Assembly: GCF_001650875.1 (NCBI RefSeq)
Contig: NZ_LXYI01000028.1
Span: forward strand, 22,153-86,152
Source of the DNA: Sulfitobacter sp. EhC04
GTDB taxonomy: Bacteria; Pseudomonadota; Alphaproteobacteria; Rhodobacterales; Rhodobacteraceae
Reading direction: 5' to 3'
Length of the DNA stretch: 64,000 nucleotides
The notes under the pieces were generated by a model. It searched no databases, was not told where the DNA came from, and saw nothing but the letters and a program-made list of their open reading frames with translations. A program made the translations under genes and the position numbers. Shown piece by piece: positions 36,252 through 44,902 of the stretch (position 1 is the stretch's first letter; each line of letters opens with the position of its first letter).

Positions 36252-37556
36252 ATGTCACTCTTGGAAAGGTATCACTTGTTTGTACATAACGTATCTGCCG
36301 CGTTCGGATACGACTACAACGATGCCACGCCAGACTGGGTGCATCCGTTCATTCATCTCATACTGGTCTTGGCGCCCGCTCTGCTGATTAGTGTCGGCTC
36401 ATATCTTGCTATTCGCGGCGTTCTGAAGCTTTGGAGGCACCTTCGCACGCCTGCGTTCCACCAAGAGCCCATACGAGGGCTCGAAAGAAGTCTTTTCAGC
36501 ACCGTCTTGCGCTATTCAAGAAGGCAGCAGGCATTGATGATCGTGGTTAGCCTCATCGCGATGCCTATTCTCTATCTAACCCTGGAACTGCCAAAACAGA
36601 TCGTGAATAACGCCCTGGATTCAGACCGTTTCCCGGTTGTCGTTCTGGGACAAGACCTCGATCAGGTCGGTTTCCTCATACTTCTTTGCGGTCTCTATCT
36701 TCTGGCGATCATTCTGAATGGGTTAAACAAATATGGCCTAAACGTCTTCAAAGGGTATGTCGCGGAGCGTTTTCTGCGGCGCTTCCGCCTGCTGGTCTAT
36801 CGGCAATGGCGCAGCGATCCAGACTCCCAAAACCAGAGCGAAATCGTCCCTATTCTCGCGCAGGAAGTCGAGCCCATAGGTGGCTTTGCGGCAGATGTCC
36901 TTACGCTGCCAATCCTGCAAGGCGGTACGCTTTTGACGATCCTGTTTTTCATGTTCGTTCAGGACCCTGTCTTGGGTGCCGCAGCACTGACCGTACTGCC
37001 AATTCAGCTCGTGCTGCTGCCCAAGCTGCAGCGCCGGGTCAACGCGCTTTCGCGCACCAGGATCAAGGAAGTCCGACAGCTTGGCAGGCAGCTGAGCGAT
37101 CAATTGCGCGAACGTCAGGTCAATCCTGCCGGGCTGCTCCCAGCGAGTGCAAGCTTCAGAGAGCTTGAGCACGTGCGCAGGAAGATCTTCCGCCTGAAGT
37201 TCTTCATCAAGGCCCTCAACAATTTTCTGACCGCGCTGACGCCATTCCTGTTCTACTCTTTGGGTGGATATTTTGTCATCGAAGGTCGCATTACACTCGG
37301 CGCGTTGGTGGCCGTCCTGGCAGCACACAAGGACTTCTCGGCACCGCTGAAAGAGCTCTTCAGTTACTATCAGACGCTGGAAGACACGCGGATCCGGTAC
37401 CAGGAAATCACGACCTTTTTCACTGGATCGATTCAGCGATCGGGGAAAGCTCAGGCAGACAACCCCAAGCTGGAAGAGGTCAGCCAATTCGAGGAAGCTA
37501 CACTGAGTTACCCGGCTTTGTCTGTGAAGAGACAGGGGGCGATCGCAACATCATGA
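36252..37556 (+). CDS. ABC exporter membrane domain lacking the ATPase
   Basis: 434 residues. An extra N-terminal helix (about 35-58) is followed by a type-1 ABC transporter membrane domain of six helices with long intracellular loops (ELPKQIVNNAL, ILAQEVEPIGGFAADVLTLP, AALTVLPIQLVLLP). The reading ends at FEEATLSYP, where the nucleotide-binding domain normally begins, and the next gene starts 14 bases later. No Walker A or signature motif exists nearby. It may be truncated, or it may use an ATPase encoded elsewhere. Confidence 0.75.
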   Translation: MSLLERYHLFVHNVSAAFGYDYNDATPDWVHPFIHLILVLAPALLISVGSYLAIRGVLKLWRHLRTPAFHQEPIRGLERSLFSTVLRYSRRQQALMIVVSLIAMPILYLTLELPKQIVNNALDSDRFPVVVLGQDLDQVGFLILLCGLYLLAIILNGLNKYGLNVFKGYVAERFLRRFRLLVYRQWRSDPDSQNQSEIVPILAQEVEPIGGFAADVLTLPILQGGTLLTILFFMFVQDPVLGAAALTVLPIQLVLLPKLQRRVNALSRTRIKEVRQLGRQLSDQLRERQVNPAGLLPASASFRELEHVRRKIFRLKFFIKALNNFLTALTPFLFYSLGGYFVIEGRITLGALVAVLAAHKDFSAPLKELFSYYQTLEDTRIRYQEITTFFTGSIQRSGKAQADNPKLEEVSQFEEATLSYPALSVKRQGAIATS

Positions 37557-37570
37557 AGGAGTCTGATAGA

Positions 37571-38011
37571 ATGAGATGTGCAGCGATATTTTTTGCTCTG
37601 GTCGCCGTTGCTGCGGCGGAATGGTATTTCAAGCAGCAGACCGACTCCCAAACGGGCACCCAAACCGGCGAAAGCATGGCGCTTCCCGCAGGCGCACTTG
37701 CAGCCGTCAATTTGCCCTCCAGTTTTACAGAGCAGGAGCAAATCGGCGCAAGCGCTTATGATGCGGTATGTGCCGCCTGCCACGGCCTGAACGGGCAAGG
37801 CCAGGATGGCATCGCTCCACCGCTTGTTCACAAAATCTATGAACCGAGCCACCACGGCGACATGGCGTTTGTCCTCGCGGCGCAAAATGGAGTTCGGGCG
37901 CATCATTGGAAATTTGGTAACATGCCAGCGGTTGAAGGCGTGACGCGATCAGATATTCTCGATATCGTGGCTTACATTCGTGTATTGCAGCGTGCCAACG
38001 GGATAAACTGA
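37571..38011 (+). CDS. c-type cytochrome
   Basis: 146 residues: N-terminal anchor/signal (1-19) and haem motif CAACH at 67-71, axial Met in FGNMPAVEGV. Class I monohaem. The ATG at 37571 was chosen because AAGGAG lies 9 bases upstream; an ATG at 37553 overlaps the previous stop. It is followed by the CxCC BNR protein, a frequent companion of copper cytochromes. Confidence 0.88.
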   Translation: MRCAAIFFALVAVAAAEWYFKQQTDSQTGTQTGESMALPAGALAAVNLPSSFTEQEQIGASAYDAVCAACHGLNGQGQDGIAPPLVHKIYEPSHHGDMAFVLAAQNGVRAHHWKFGNMPAVEGVTRSDILDIVAYIRVLQRANGIN

Positions 38012-38107
38012 GCCGTTTCGACGGACAAAAGGGTGGGATTTGGTTCCCGATCAACTACCAATGGGTTCGCCGCAACATGGCCACGACTAGTGGGGATAAT
38101 TCTCTGT

Positions 38108-39349
38108 ATGAGTAAGTGTCTCGCTGCATCGATCCTGATCCTTGCTGCATTTTTCAGTTCTTTCCCTGCAACTCATGCCGAGGAAACCGCCCTCTTCAGA
38201 TTGACCGACCGTGCAGCACCGGTCGGCATCAGTGCCCGTGAACCATCACTTGCAACCTTGCCGGATGGCCGGATCATATTGAGCTGGACAGAAGAAAACG
38301 GAGCCGAAGCGGAAGTTCGCATGGCCATACTCGATGGCAGTGAGTGGTCGGACGCTCGCACAATTCATAAATCGTCAAAGATTTACATCAACTGGGCCGA
38401 TTTCCCATCGGTAGCGGTACTGGCCGATGGTGGACTGGCGGCACAATGGCTGAAACTGAATGGGGAAGGTGACTACCAGTATGACGTCAATATCGCTTTT
38501 TCCATGGATGAGGGCAGAAGCTGGACGGAACCGCTTATTCCGCACGATGACAGATCTCAACGCGAGCACGGTTTTGTTTCGTTAATTCCCGATCAGTTTG
38601 GCGGGTTGACGGCGCTGTGGCTGGATGGCCGGGAGTATGACAATCAGACAGAAGGCGAAAGCTTCGAGAATGCGATGCAGCTGCGCGCGCGACAGGTCGA
38701 CTCTGACGGAGCGATGAAGCCAGAAAGCCTGTTGGACGCGCGCGCTTGTACTTGTTGTCAGACGTCCGCAGCGCGGACCGCCTCGGGCGATTTCGTGGCG
38801 GTCTATCGTGATCGAACCGCCGAGGAAATCCGCGATATTTCGATTGTCCGATCTATCGGAGGGGAATGGACGCAACCCCTCACTGTTCACAACGACGGAT
38901 GGGAAATTGCCGGCTGCCCCGTAAATGGCCCAGCCATTGATGCGATCGGCGACAAGGCAACCGTCATCTGGTTTACTGCAGCATCAGACGAACCGAGGGT
39001 TCGTATTGCCTTTTCGGACGATGGAGGAATGCAGTTCGACGAACCGCTCCGCCTCGACCTCGGCGCGGCCTCGGGTCGGGTCGATGTTCTGCAAATGCTG
39101 GATGGAAGCGTTTTGGCACTCTGGATGGAATATGTGAGTGGCGGTGAGGCGATCGTTCTGTGCCATGTATCCCGTGGTACCGGATGCGCCGCGCCCCAGG
39201 CTCTCTACGTCAATCGGGGTGCTGGATCGGTCGGCTTTCCGCGAATGACACGCGGAGAAGCCGGTGCATTTGTGGCCTGGACCCAACCGACAGGAGCTTC
39301 AGACAGAAGCACCACAGTCCGCGTGGTCGAAGTTGCGCTGGCGCCATGA
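38108..39349 (+). CDS. Secreted BNR/sialidase-like protein with CxCC motif
   Basis: 413 residues: signal peptide (1-24) and a beta-propeller with BNR/Asp-box-like repeats (SMDEGRSWTEP, FSDDGGMQFDEP). The cluster ARACTCCQTS puts Cys214, Cys216 and Cys217 together on a loop. True sialidase catalytic residues are not obvious, so sugar cleavage is doubtful; a metal or redox role through the CxCC cluster is more likely in this copper region. Confidence 0.75.
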   Translation: MSKCLAASILILAAFFSSFPATHAEETALFRLTDRAAPVGISAREPSLATLPDGRIILSWTEENGAEAEVRMAILDGSEWSDARTIHKSSKIYINWADFPSVAVLADGGLAAQWLKLNGEGDYQYDVNIAFSMDEGRSWTEPLIPHDDRSQREHGFVSLIPDQFGGLTALWLDGREYDNQTEGESFENAMQLRARQVDSDGAMKPESLLDARACTCCQTSAARTASGDFVAVYRDRTAEEIRDISIVRSIGGEWTQPLTVHNDGWEIAGCPVNGPAIDAIGDKATVIWFTAASDEPRVRIAFSDDGGMQFDEPLRLDLGAASGRVDVLQMLDGSVLALWMEYVSGGEAIVLCHVSRGTGCAAPQALYVNRGAGSVGFPRMTRGEAGAFVAWTQPTGASDRSTTVRVVEVALAP

Positions 39350-39392
39350 ATTGCAGCGACCATTTGAATGTGCCCGTTCTTCCTTAATTCCG

Positions 39393-42300
39393 CTACACCT
39401 GCTCTGCGGCCCGGTCGAGAGGCCAATGATCCGCGGCGACAGTTTTCTTCAGGCTCCAGCCCTTGATGATACCGTAGACCGCCGGAATCACGATCAGGGT
39501 CAGTAAGGTGGACGACACCATCCCGCCGATCATCGGGACGGCGATGCGCTGCATGATTTCAGAGCCTGTGCCGTGCGCCCAAAGGATCGGCATCAGGCCC
39601 GCCATGATCGCTACAACCGTCATCATCTTGGGGCGCACTCGATCTACTGCACCCACCATGATCGCGGCGTAAAGTTCGTCGCGGGTCAGGTCCCGACCGT
39701 CCGCGCGGTCACGCGCTTCATTCAACGCCTGATCGAGATAGATCAACATGATCACCCCGGTTTCAGCCGCCACCCCGGCCAGCGCGATAAACCCGACGGC
39801 CACCGCAACTGACATATTGAAGCCCATGAACCACATGAGCCAGATGCCACCTACCAAAGCGAAGGGCAGCGACAGCATCACGATCAAGGTTTCCGTCAGG
39901 CGGCGGAAGTTTAGGTAAAGCAGCAGGAAGATCAGCGCCAGTGTCAGCGGCACAACGGTGGCCAGCCGCTGTTTCGCACGTTCAAGATATTCGAACTGGC
40001 CGCTCCAGCCCAGGGAATAGCCAGGTGGCAGGGTGACGGAGGTCGCGACTGCCGCTTGAGCTTCCGCCACGTAGCCGCCTAGATCGCGTCCGATGATATC
40101 GACGAAGATATAGACGGCAAGCTGTCCGTTTTCGGTCCGGATCGAAGTGGCGCCACGGGTGCGTTCGATGGTGGCCACATCTCCCAGCGGAATGGTGCCT
40201 CCGTCCGGCAGTGCAACCTGAACCTCACGCCCGATGGCCTCCGGATCTGACCTCAGGGTCGCCGGATAACGCACAGCGACGTCGTAGCGCTCGCGGCCCT
40301 CGACGGTCTGCGTGATCGCCTTGGCTCCCAGGGCCATGCCGATCACCTCTTGCACATCCTGCACCGACAGGCCGTAGCGGCCAGGCGCCGTACGGTCCGG
40401 GGTGATGTCGAGGTAATAGCCGCCGATCACCCGTTCGGCATAGGCGCTGGTCGTTCCGGGCACCGTGCGTACCACGGCTTCGACCTCGCGGGCGACCTTT
40501 TCCATCTCGGTCAGACTCGTGCCATAAACCTTGATGCCCACCGGCGTGCGGATACCGGTGGATAGCATGTCGATCCGGGCGCGGATCGGCATGGTCCAGG
40601 CGTTCGATACGCCGGGAAATTGCAGCGCGGCGTCCATTTCCTGCCGCAGGCTTTCGGTGGTGACACCGGGGCGCCACTCTGCCTCGGGTCGTAGCTGGAT
40701 GATGGTTTCGAACATTTCAGTTGGCGCGGGGTCTGTGGCAGTCAATGCACGTCCCGCCTTGCCGAACACCGACAGCACCTCGGGGAAGGTCTTGATGATG
40801 CGGTCCTGTGTTTGCATCAACTCTGCCGCCTTCGTCACAGACAAGCCGGGCAAAGTCGTCGGCATATACATCAAGGTGCCCTCGTTCAGGACAGGCATGA
40901 ACTCCGACCCCAGCTGCCGCGCGGGCCAGATCGTAACGATCAAGGCGAACAGCGCCACGATGATGGTGAGGCTTTTGGCCTTCAGCACCGCGCGGATGAT
41001 CGGGCGGTAGACGGCGATCAGCGCGCGATTCACCGGATTCCTGTGTTCAGGGATGATCCGGCCGCGCACGAAGACCACCATCAGCGCAGGCACCAGCGTC
41101 ACCGACAGGAAAGCAGCCGCCGTCATCGAAAATGTCTTGGTATAGGCCAGGGGGCCGAACATGCGTCCCTCCTGTCCTTCCAATGCAAAGATCGGCAGGA
41201 AAGACACGGAAATGATCAGCAGACTAAAGAACAGCGCCGGGCCGACCTCGCTTGCGGCTTCGATCAGCACCTCGATGCGGGGCTTGTCGGGGGCGGCACG
41301 TTCCAGATGCTTGTGCGCGTTCTCGATCATCACGATGGCGGCGTCGATCATCGCGCCGATGGCAATCGCAATGCCGCCAAGGCTCATGATGTTGGCACCG
41401 ATCCCGAGAAATTTCATTGCGGTGAACGCCATCAGCAGACCCACCGGCAGCATGATAATAGCCACAAGGGCAGAGCGGACGTGCAGCAGAAAAATGATCG
41501 TGACTCCGGCCACGACGAGACTTTCTTCGAGAAGCGTGGTTTTCAGCGTCTTGATCGCCGACAGGATCAGGTTGGACCTGTCATAGACCGGTACGATGTC
41601 GACCCGGTCAGGCAGGCTTTGAGCCACCACGCCCAGTTCTGATTTGGCGTTTTCGATCACATCCAGTGCATTGGCACCCACCCGTTGCAGCACGATGCCA
41701 CTGGCGACCTCGCCCTCACCGTTCAACTCGGCGATGCCGCGGCGTTCATTGGGGACGATTTCGACCCGCGCGACATCTTTCAGGTTGATCGGCACCCCGC
41801 CGATACTGCGCAGGGTGATGTTGCCGATATCCTCGGTTCCCGCCAGATAGCCCCGCCCGCGCACCATGAATTCAAACTCGGACAGTTCGACCGTGCGCCC
41901 GCCGGTGTCCATGTTGCTTTCAGAGATCGCCTTGCCGATATCGGACAGAGTGATCCCCTGCGCCCGCATCCGCACCGGATCCAGAGTGACCGAGTATTGC
42001 TTGACGAAGCCGCCGACGCTGGCCACTTCGGACACGCCCTCGGCGCGGCTTGCACCATATCGGACGACCCAATCCTGCAACGACCGCAATTCCGCCAGCG
42101 ACAGATTTTCCCCGGTGATCGCGTATTGGTAAACCCAGCCAACCCCGGTCGCATCAGGCCCAAGCGTGGGCGTCACGCCGTCGGGCAGCCGAGCGGCGGC
42201 GGCGTTGAGGTATTCCAGAACGCGGGACCGTGCCCAATAGGGGTCCACACCGTCCTCGAAGATAATGTAGACAAAGGAAATGCCGAAGAACGAAAACCCG

Positions 42301-42548
42301 CGCACGACGCGGGATCGCGGCACCGTAAGCATCGCCGAAGTCAGCGGATAGGTGACCTGATCCTCGACGACCTGCGGAGCCTGGCCCGGATAATCGGTCA
42401 GCACGATCACCTGCACGTCTGACAAATCGGGAATAGCGTCGATCGGCAAGTTGCGCAGTGACCAGACCCCTGCGGCGATGATCAGGGCCGTGGCGAAGAA
42501 CACGAGAACAAGGTTGCGGGCGGACCATTCAATGACACGCGAGATCAT
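39393..42548 (-). CDS. cusA: CusA-type heavy-metal RND pump
   Basis: 1051 residues with the RND layout of 12 helices and two large periplasmic loops. N-terminus NLVLVFFATALIIAAG..LRNLPIDAIPDLSDVQVIV, and WTMPIRARIDMLSTGIRTPVGIKVYG is the Met-containing segment of the Cu/Ag branch (CusA). The GIAIAIGAMIDAAIVMIENAHK helix carries the proton-relay acids. It exports Cu(I)/Ag(I) from the periplasm through the adaptor and a TolC channel. The ATG overlaps the end of cusB by 4 bases. Confidence 0.95.
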   Translation of the reverse strand: MISRVIEWSARNLVLVFFATALIIAAGVWSLRNLPIDAIPDLSDVQVIVLTDYPGQAPQVVEDQVTYPLTSAMLTVPRSRVVRGFSFFGISFVYIIFEDGVDPYWARSRVLEYLNAAAARLPDGVTPTLGPDATGVGWVYQYAITGENLSLAELRSLQDWVVRYGASRAEGVSEVASVGGFVKQYSVTLDPVRMRAQGITLSDIGKAISESNMDTGGRTVELSEFEFMVRGRGYLAGTEDIGNITLRSIGGVPINLKDVARVEIVPNERRGIAELNGEGEVASGIVLQRVGANALDVIENAKSELGVVAQSLPDRVDIVPVYDRSNLILSAIKTLKTTLLEESLVVAGVTIIFLLHVRSALVAIIMLPVGLLMAFTAMKFLGIGANIMSLGGIAIAIGAMIDAAIVMIENAHKHLERAAPDKPRIEVLIEAASEVGPALFFSLLIISVSFLPIFALEGQEGRMFGPLAYTKTFSMTAAAFLSVTLVPALMVVFVRGRIIPEHRNPVNRALIAVYRPIIRAVLKAKSLTIIVALFALIVTIWPARQLGSEFMPVLNEGTLMYMPTTLPGLSVTKAAELMQTQDRIIKTFPEVLSVFGKAGRALTATDPAPTEMFETIIQLRPEAEWRPGVTTESLRQEMDAALQFPGVSNAWTMPIRARIDMLSTGIRTPVGIKVYGTSLTEMEKVAREVEAVVRTVPGTTSAYAERVIGGYYLDITPDRTAPGRYGLSVQDVQEVIGMALGAKAITQTVEGRERYDVAVRYPATLRSDPEAIGREVQVALPDGGTIPLGDVATIERTRGATSIRTENGQLAVYIFVDIIGRDLGGYVAEAQAAVATSVTLPPGYSLGWSGQFEYLERAKQRLATVVPLTLALIFLLLYLNFRRLTETLIVMLSLPFALVGGIWLMWFMGFNMSVAVAVGFIALAGVAAETGVIMLIYLDQALNEARDRADGRDLTRDELYAAIMVGAVDRVRPKMMTVVAIMAGLMPILWAHGTGSEIMQRIAVPMIGGMVSSTLLTLIVIPAVYGIIKGWSLKKTVAADHWPLDRAAEQV

Positions 42549-43981
42549 TCGCCTGCCTCCGGGGCAGTCAGCGCAGCCAGGGCTGCGTTCAGGTTGCTTT
42601 CCGCGTCGATCAAAAAGGTAGAGGTGGTGACAATGCGGTCGCCCTCCACAATGCCTTCAAGGATTTCCACCATCCCAGCTGCCTGCCGCCCCAGCACCAC
42701 ATCCTGCGGAGCGAATTTCCCCTCCCCCAGATCTCTGATCACCACCTGACGGTCGCCGGTGTCGATCACCGCCGTTTCCGGCACCTGCACCACGGGCGCA
42801 CCGTCGCCCGTCGCCAAAGCCACATCAGCGAACATGTTGACAAGCAAGCGACCCTCAGGGTTGGACAGGTCGACGCGGACGCGTGCCGTCCGGGTCTGCA
42901 TATCGACCTCAGGGTAGATCTTGTCGATAACGCCGCTGAAGGTCTCGCCCGGCAGGCCTGGAAAGGTGATCGTCGCAGCGTTTCCATCCGAAAGACCCGC
43001 GAGCGCAGATTCCGGCACGTCCGCGATGACCCAGACAACCGATGTATCGGCAATACGAAACAGCGTTTCTCCAGCCTCGGACATCATGCCTTCGACGGCC
43101 ATTCGTTCCAGAACCACGCCCGACCGCGGTGCCATCAGGCTGATTTGCACCGGCGTACGCCTTTCCGCCGCGATCTTGTCGATCACTGACACGGGAACAC
43201 CCAGGTTTGCCAGCCTTTGACGGCTGCCTTCCACGCGCCCTTCACCACTTCGCAGGTCCGAAACATACTGTGCGGCCGCCGAGACGATATCCGGAGAATA
43301 GAGCATCGCCAGCGGTTCGCCTGCTTCAACGATTGATCCGGTCGTTACATCCTCAACTTCTTCGATGAACGCATCCGCACGCAATGAAATGACGCTGACT
43401 CGACGGTCGTCCAGCGCGACGATCCCCGGCGCACGCACCGTTGTTGCCATGGGATCAAACACCGCAATTGACGTACGCACGCCCGTGCGTTGCAGCTTGC
43501 CGGGAGATACGGTCACTGATCCGGCATCGCTTGCCTCGTCGGCATAGACGGGCAGGTAGTCCATCCCCATGGAATCCAGCTTTGGCACCGGCGACGTATC
43601 AGGCAGGCCCATCGGGTGGCGGTAGTAGAGTAGGGTTCGTTCGACACTCTCTGCCTCTAGGGGCGTGATCGCCTCTGGATCAAACGATACGTCTTCGCTC
43701 GCCAGGACCGGTAAAAAGGACTTTCCATCGGCAGTCTCGGTCGGCGTAGCGGACCATTCGGCGAGACCGTCAGGGTGTCGGTAGTAGATGACCGGGCCTG
43801 TCGGCGTTCGGGTTGCGGCTGGCATTGCTTCAGCTTGCCGTCCCATCAGCGCGGTGAATTTCGTCTGCGCCACATTTGCCAGCATAGCAGGCGTCCAACC
43901 CTTGACGCCTGCCGCGAGGCCCGCCCATCCAGCCGCGCCGCCAACCACGCCGATAAGCACTAATTTGCCAAAGACGCTCAT
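42545..43981 (-). CDS. cusB: CusB-type periplasmic adaptor
   Basis: 478 residues. One N-terminal membrane segment (7-25), two heavy-metal-binding motifs (YYRHPDGLAEWSATPTE near residue 67 and YYRHPMGLPDTSPVPK near 120), then lipoyl, hairpin and beta-barrel domains (VVWVIADVPESALAGLSDG). It links CusA to the outer membrane channel and passes copper. It overlaps cusA and the FixH/YtkA-like gene by 4 bases each. Confidence 0.93.
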   Translation of the reverse strand: MSVFGKLVLIGVVGGAAGWAGLAAGVKGWTPAMLANVAQTKFTALMGRQAEAMPAATRTPTGPVIYYRHPDGLAEWSATPTETADGKSFLPVLASEDVSFDPEAITPLEAESVERTLLYYRHPMGLPDTSPVPKLDSMGMDYLPVYADEASDAGSVTVSPGKLQRTGVRTSIAVFDPMATTVRAPGIVALDDRRVSVISLRADAFIEEVEDVTTGSIVEAGEPLAMLYSPDIVSAAAQYVSDLRSGEGRVEGSRQRLANLGVPVSVIDKIAAERRTPVQISLMAPRSGVVLERMAVEGMMSEAGETLFRIADTSVVWVIADVPESALAGLSDGNAATITFPGLPGETFSGVIDKIYPEVDMQTRTARVRVDLSNPEGRLLVNMFADVALATGDGAPVVQVPETAVIDTGDRQVVIRDLGEGKFAPQDVVLGRQAAGMVEILEGIVEGDRIVTTSTFLIDAESNLNAALAALTAPEAGE

Positions 43982-44376
43982 GGCAGCACCTCGAGCACGA
44001 TTTGCGCCTGAACAGTTTCAGGTTCGCCCTGCACCTTGGCCGCAACGGAAAACCGCCAGTTTCCGTCCATCGTCAGATCGGCGGAAAAACGATATAGACC
44101 CGGCTCTTTGCCAGGCAGCGCCACGACTGTCGAAGTCATCGTCTCCATGCCGTCCGGCTCCATATCCAGCCTTGTAGCAAAGATGACGGCGCCTTCGACG
44201 GGCGCATTGGTCCGGGTATCAATCAGACGAAGCTCCAGAACCGCGCCGTCTCCGAAGGGATAGGTCGTTTCGATGAGAACGAGGTTGTAATCAGATGCAG
44301 CCGCCTGTGCCATCGGCACGGAGAGCTGGGTCGCGACCACGAGGGTCGCAAGAAAGGTGGGGATATAGCGGAGCAT
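43978..44376 (-). CDS. FixH/YtkA-like secreted protein
   Basis: 132 residues with signal peptide (1-25, MLRYIPTFLATLVVATQLSV) and a single beta-sandwich (LRLIDTRTNAPVEGAVIFATRLDMEPDGM, KEPGLYRFSADLTMDGNWRFSVAAK) matching FixH/YtkA-like domains. The start at 44376 gives the better signal peptide; an ATG at 44415 is possible. It leads the CusBA genes with a 4-base overlap; its job in metal export is unknown. Confidence 0.75.
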   Translation of the reverse strand: MLRYIPTFLATLVVATQLSVPMAQAAASDYNLVLIETTYPFGDGAVLELRLIDTRTNAPVEGAVIFATRLDMEPDGMETMTSTVVALPGKEPGLYRFSADLTMDGNWRFSVAAKVQGEPETVQAQIVLEVLP

Positions 44377-44481
44377 GATACGCCTATTTTGACGGGCAAC
44401 AGGAACGCCAGCCATCGTATCGACCCTGAGTCTATACGTTACATCGGCGCGTGGATTTTGGTGCGAAAGGCACCTGACCCG

Positions 44482-44811
44482 TCATGCCTTGGGCGGTCTT
44501 TGAAGCCCAATGTCCGCATGTTGTCGGTGGGCTGCCGCCTCGGCCCGTGAGAACTCTGCGCTTCCGGGGCCCCGCAAGCTCGCTAGAGTTGCTCGTTCCA
44601 GCCCCAGCACAATCGGGGCTACCCGACATTGCATCGTCGAAATGCAAGCAGCATCGCATTCCGGCATGTCCGGGCAGTCATCTGGACAGCAATCGCTTTG
44701 CATGACCATCGAAGACCCTGAATCCACGCTTGAAATGGACGCATGGCCGATTTGCGCCAGAACAACGCCAATCAAAAGAGTAAGCAGAAAAAGGCGCGTT
44801 TTGAGTATCAT
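44482..44811 (-). CDS. Small Cys-rich secreted protein
   Basis: 109 residues: signal peptide (about 1-24) and a segment with seven cysteines (SDCCPDDCPDMPECDAACISTMQC). No domain recognised. It is 105 bases upstream of the FixH/YtkA-CusBA genes and is probably part of the same operon and a copper binder. It belongs to a set of small Cys-rich proteins spread through the window (18313, 22653, 31296). Confidence 0.65.
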   Translation of the reverse strand: MILKTRLFLLTLLIGVVLAQIGHASISSVDSGSSMVMQSDCCPDDCPDMPECDAACISTMQCRVAPIVLGLERATLASLRGPGSAEFSRAEAAAHRQHADIGLQRPPKA

Positions 44812-44902
44812 CGGTCAGCTATGTTGGATTTCTGACAGACCAGCAATACACGTTTTGCTGAAATGGATAATTGACCGACTTCACGTTCAAATCGCGGACC
44901 CG

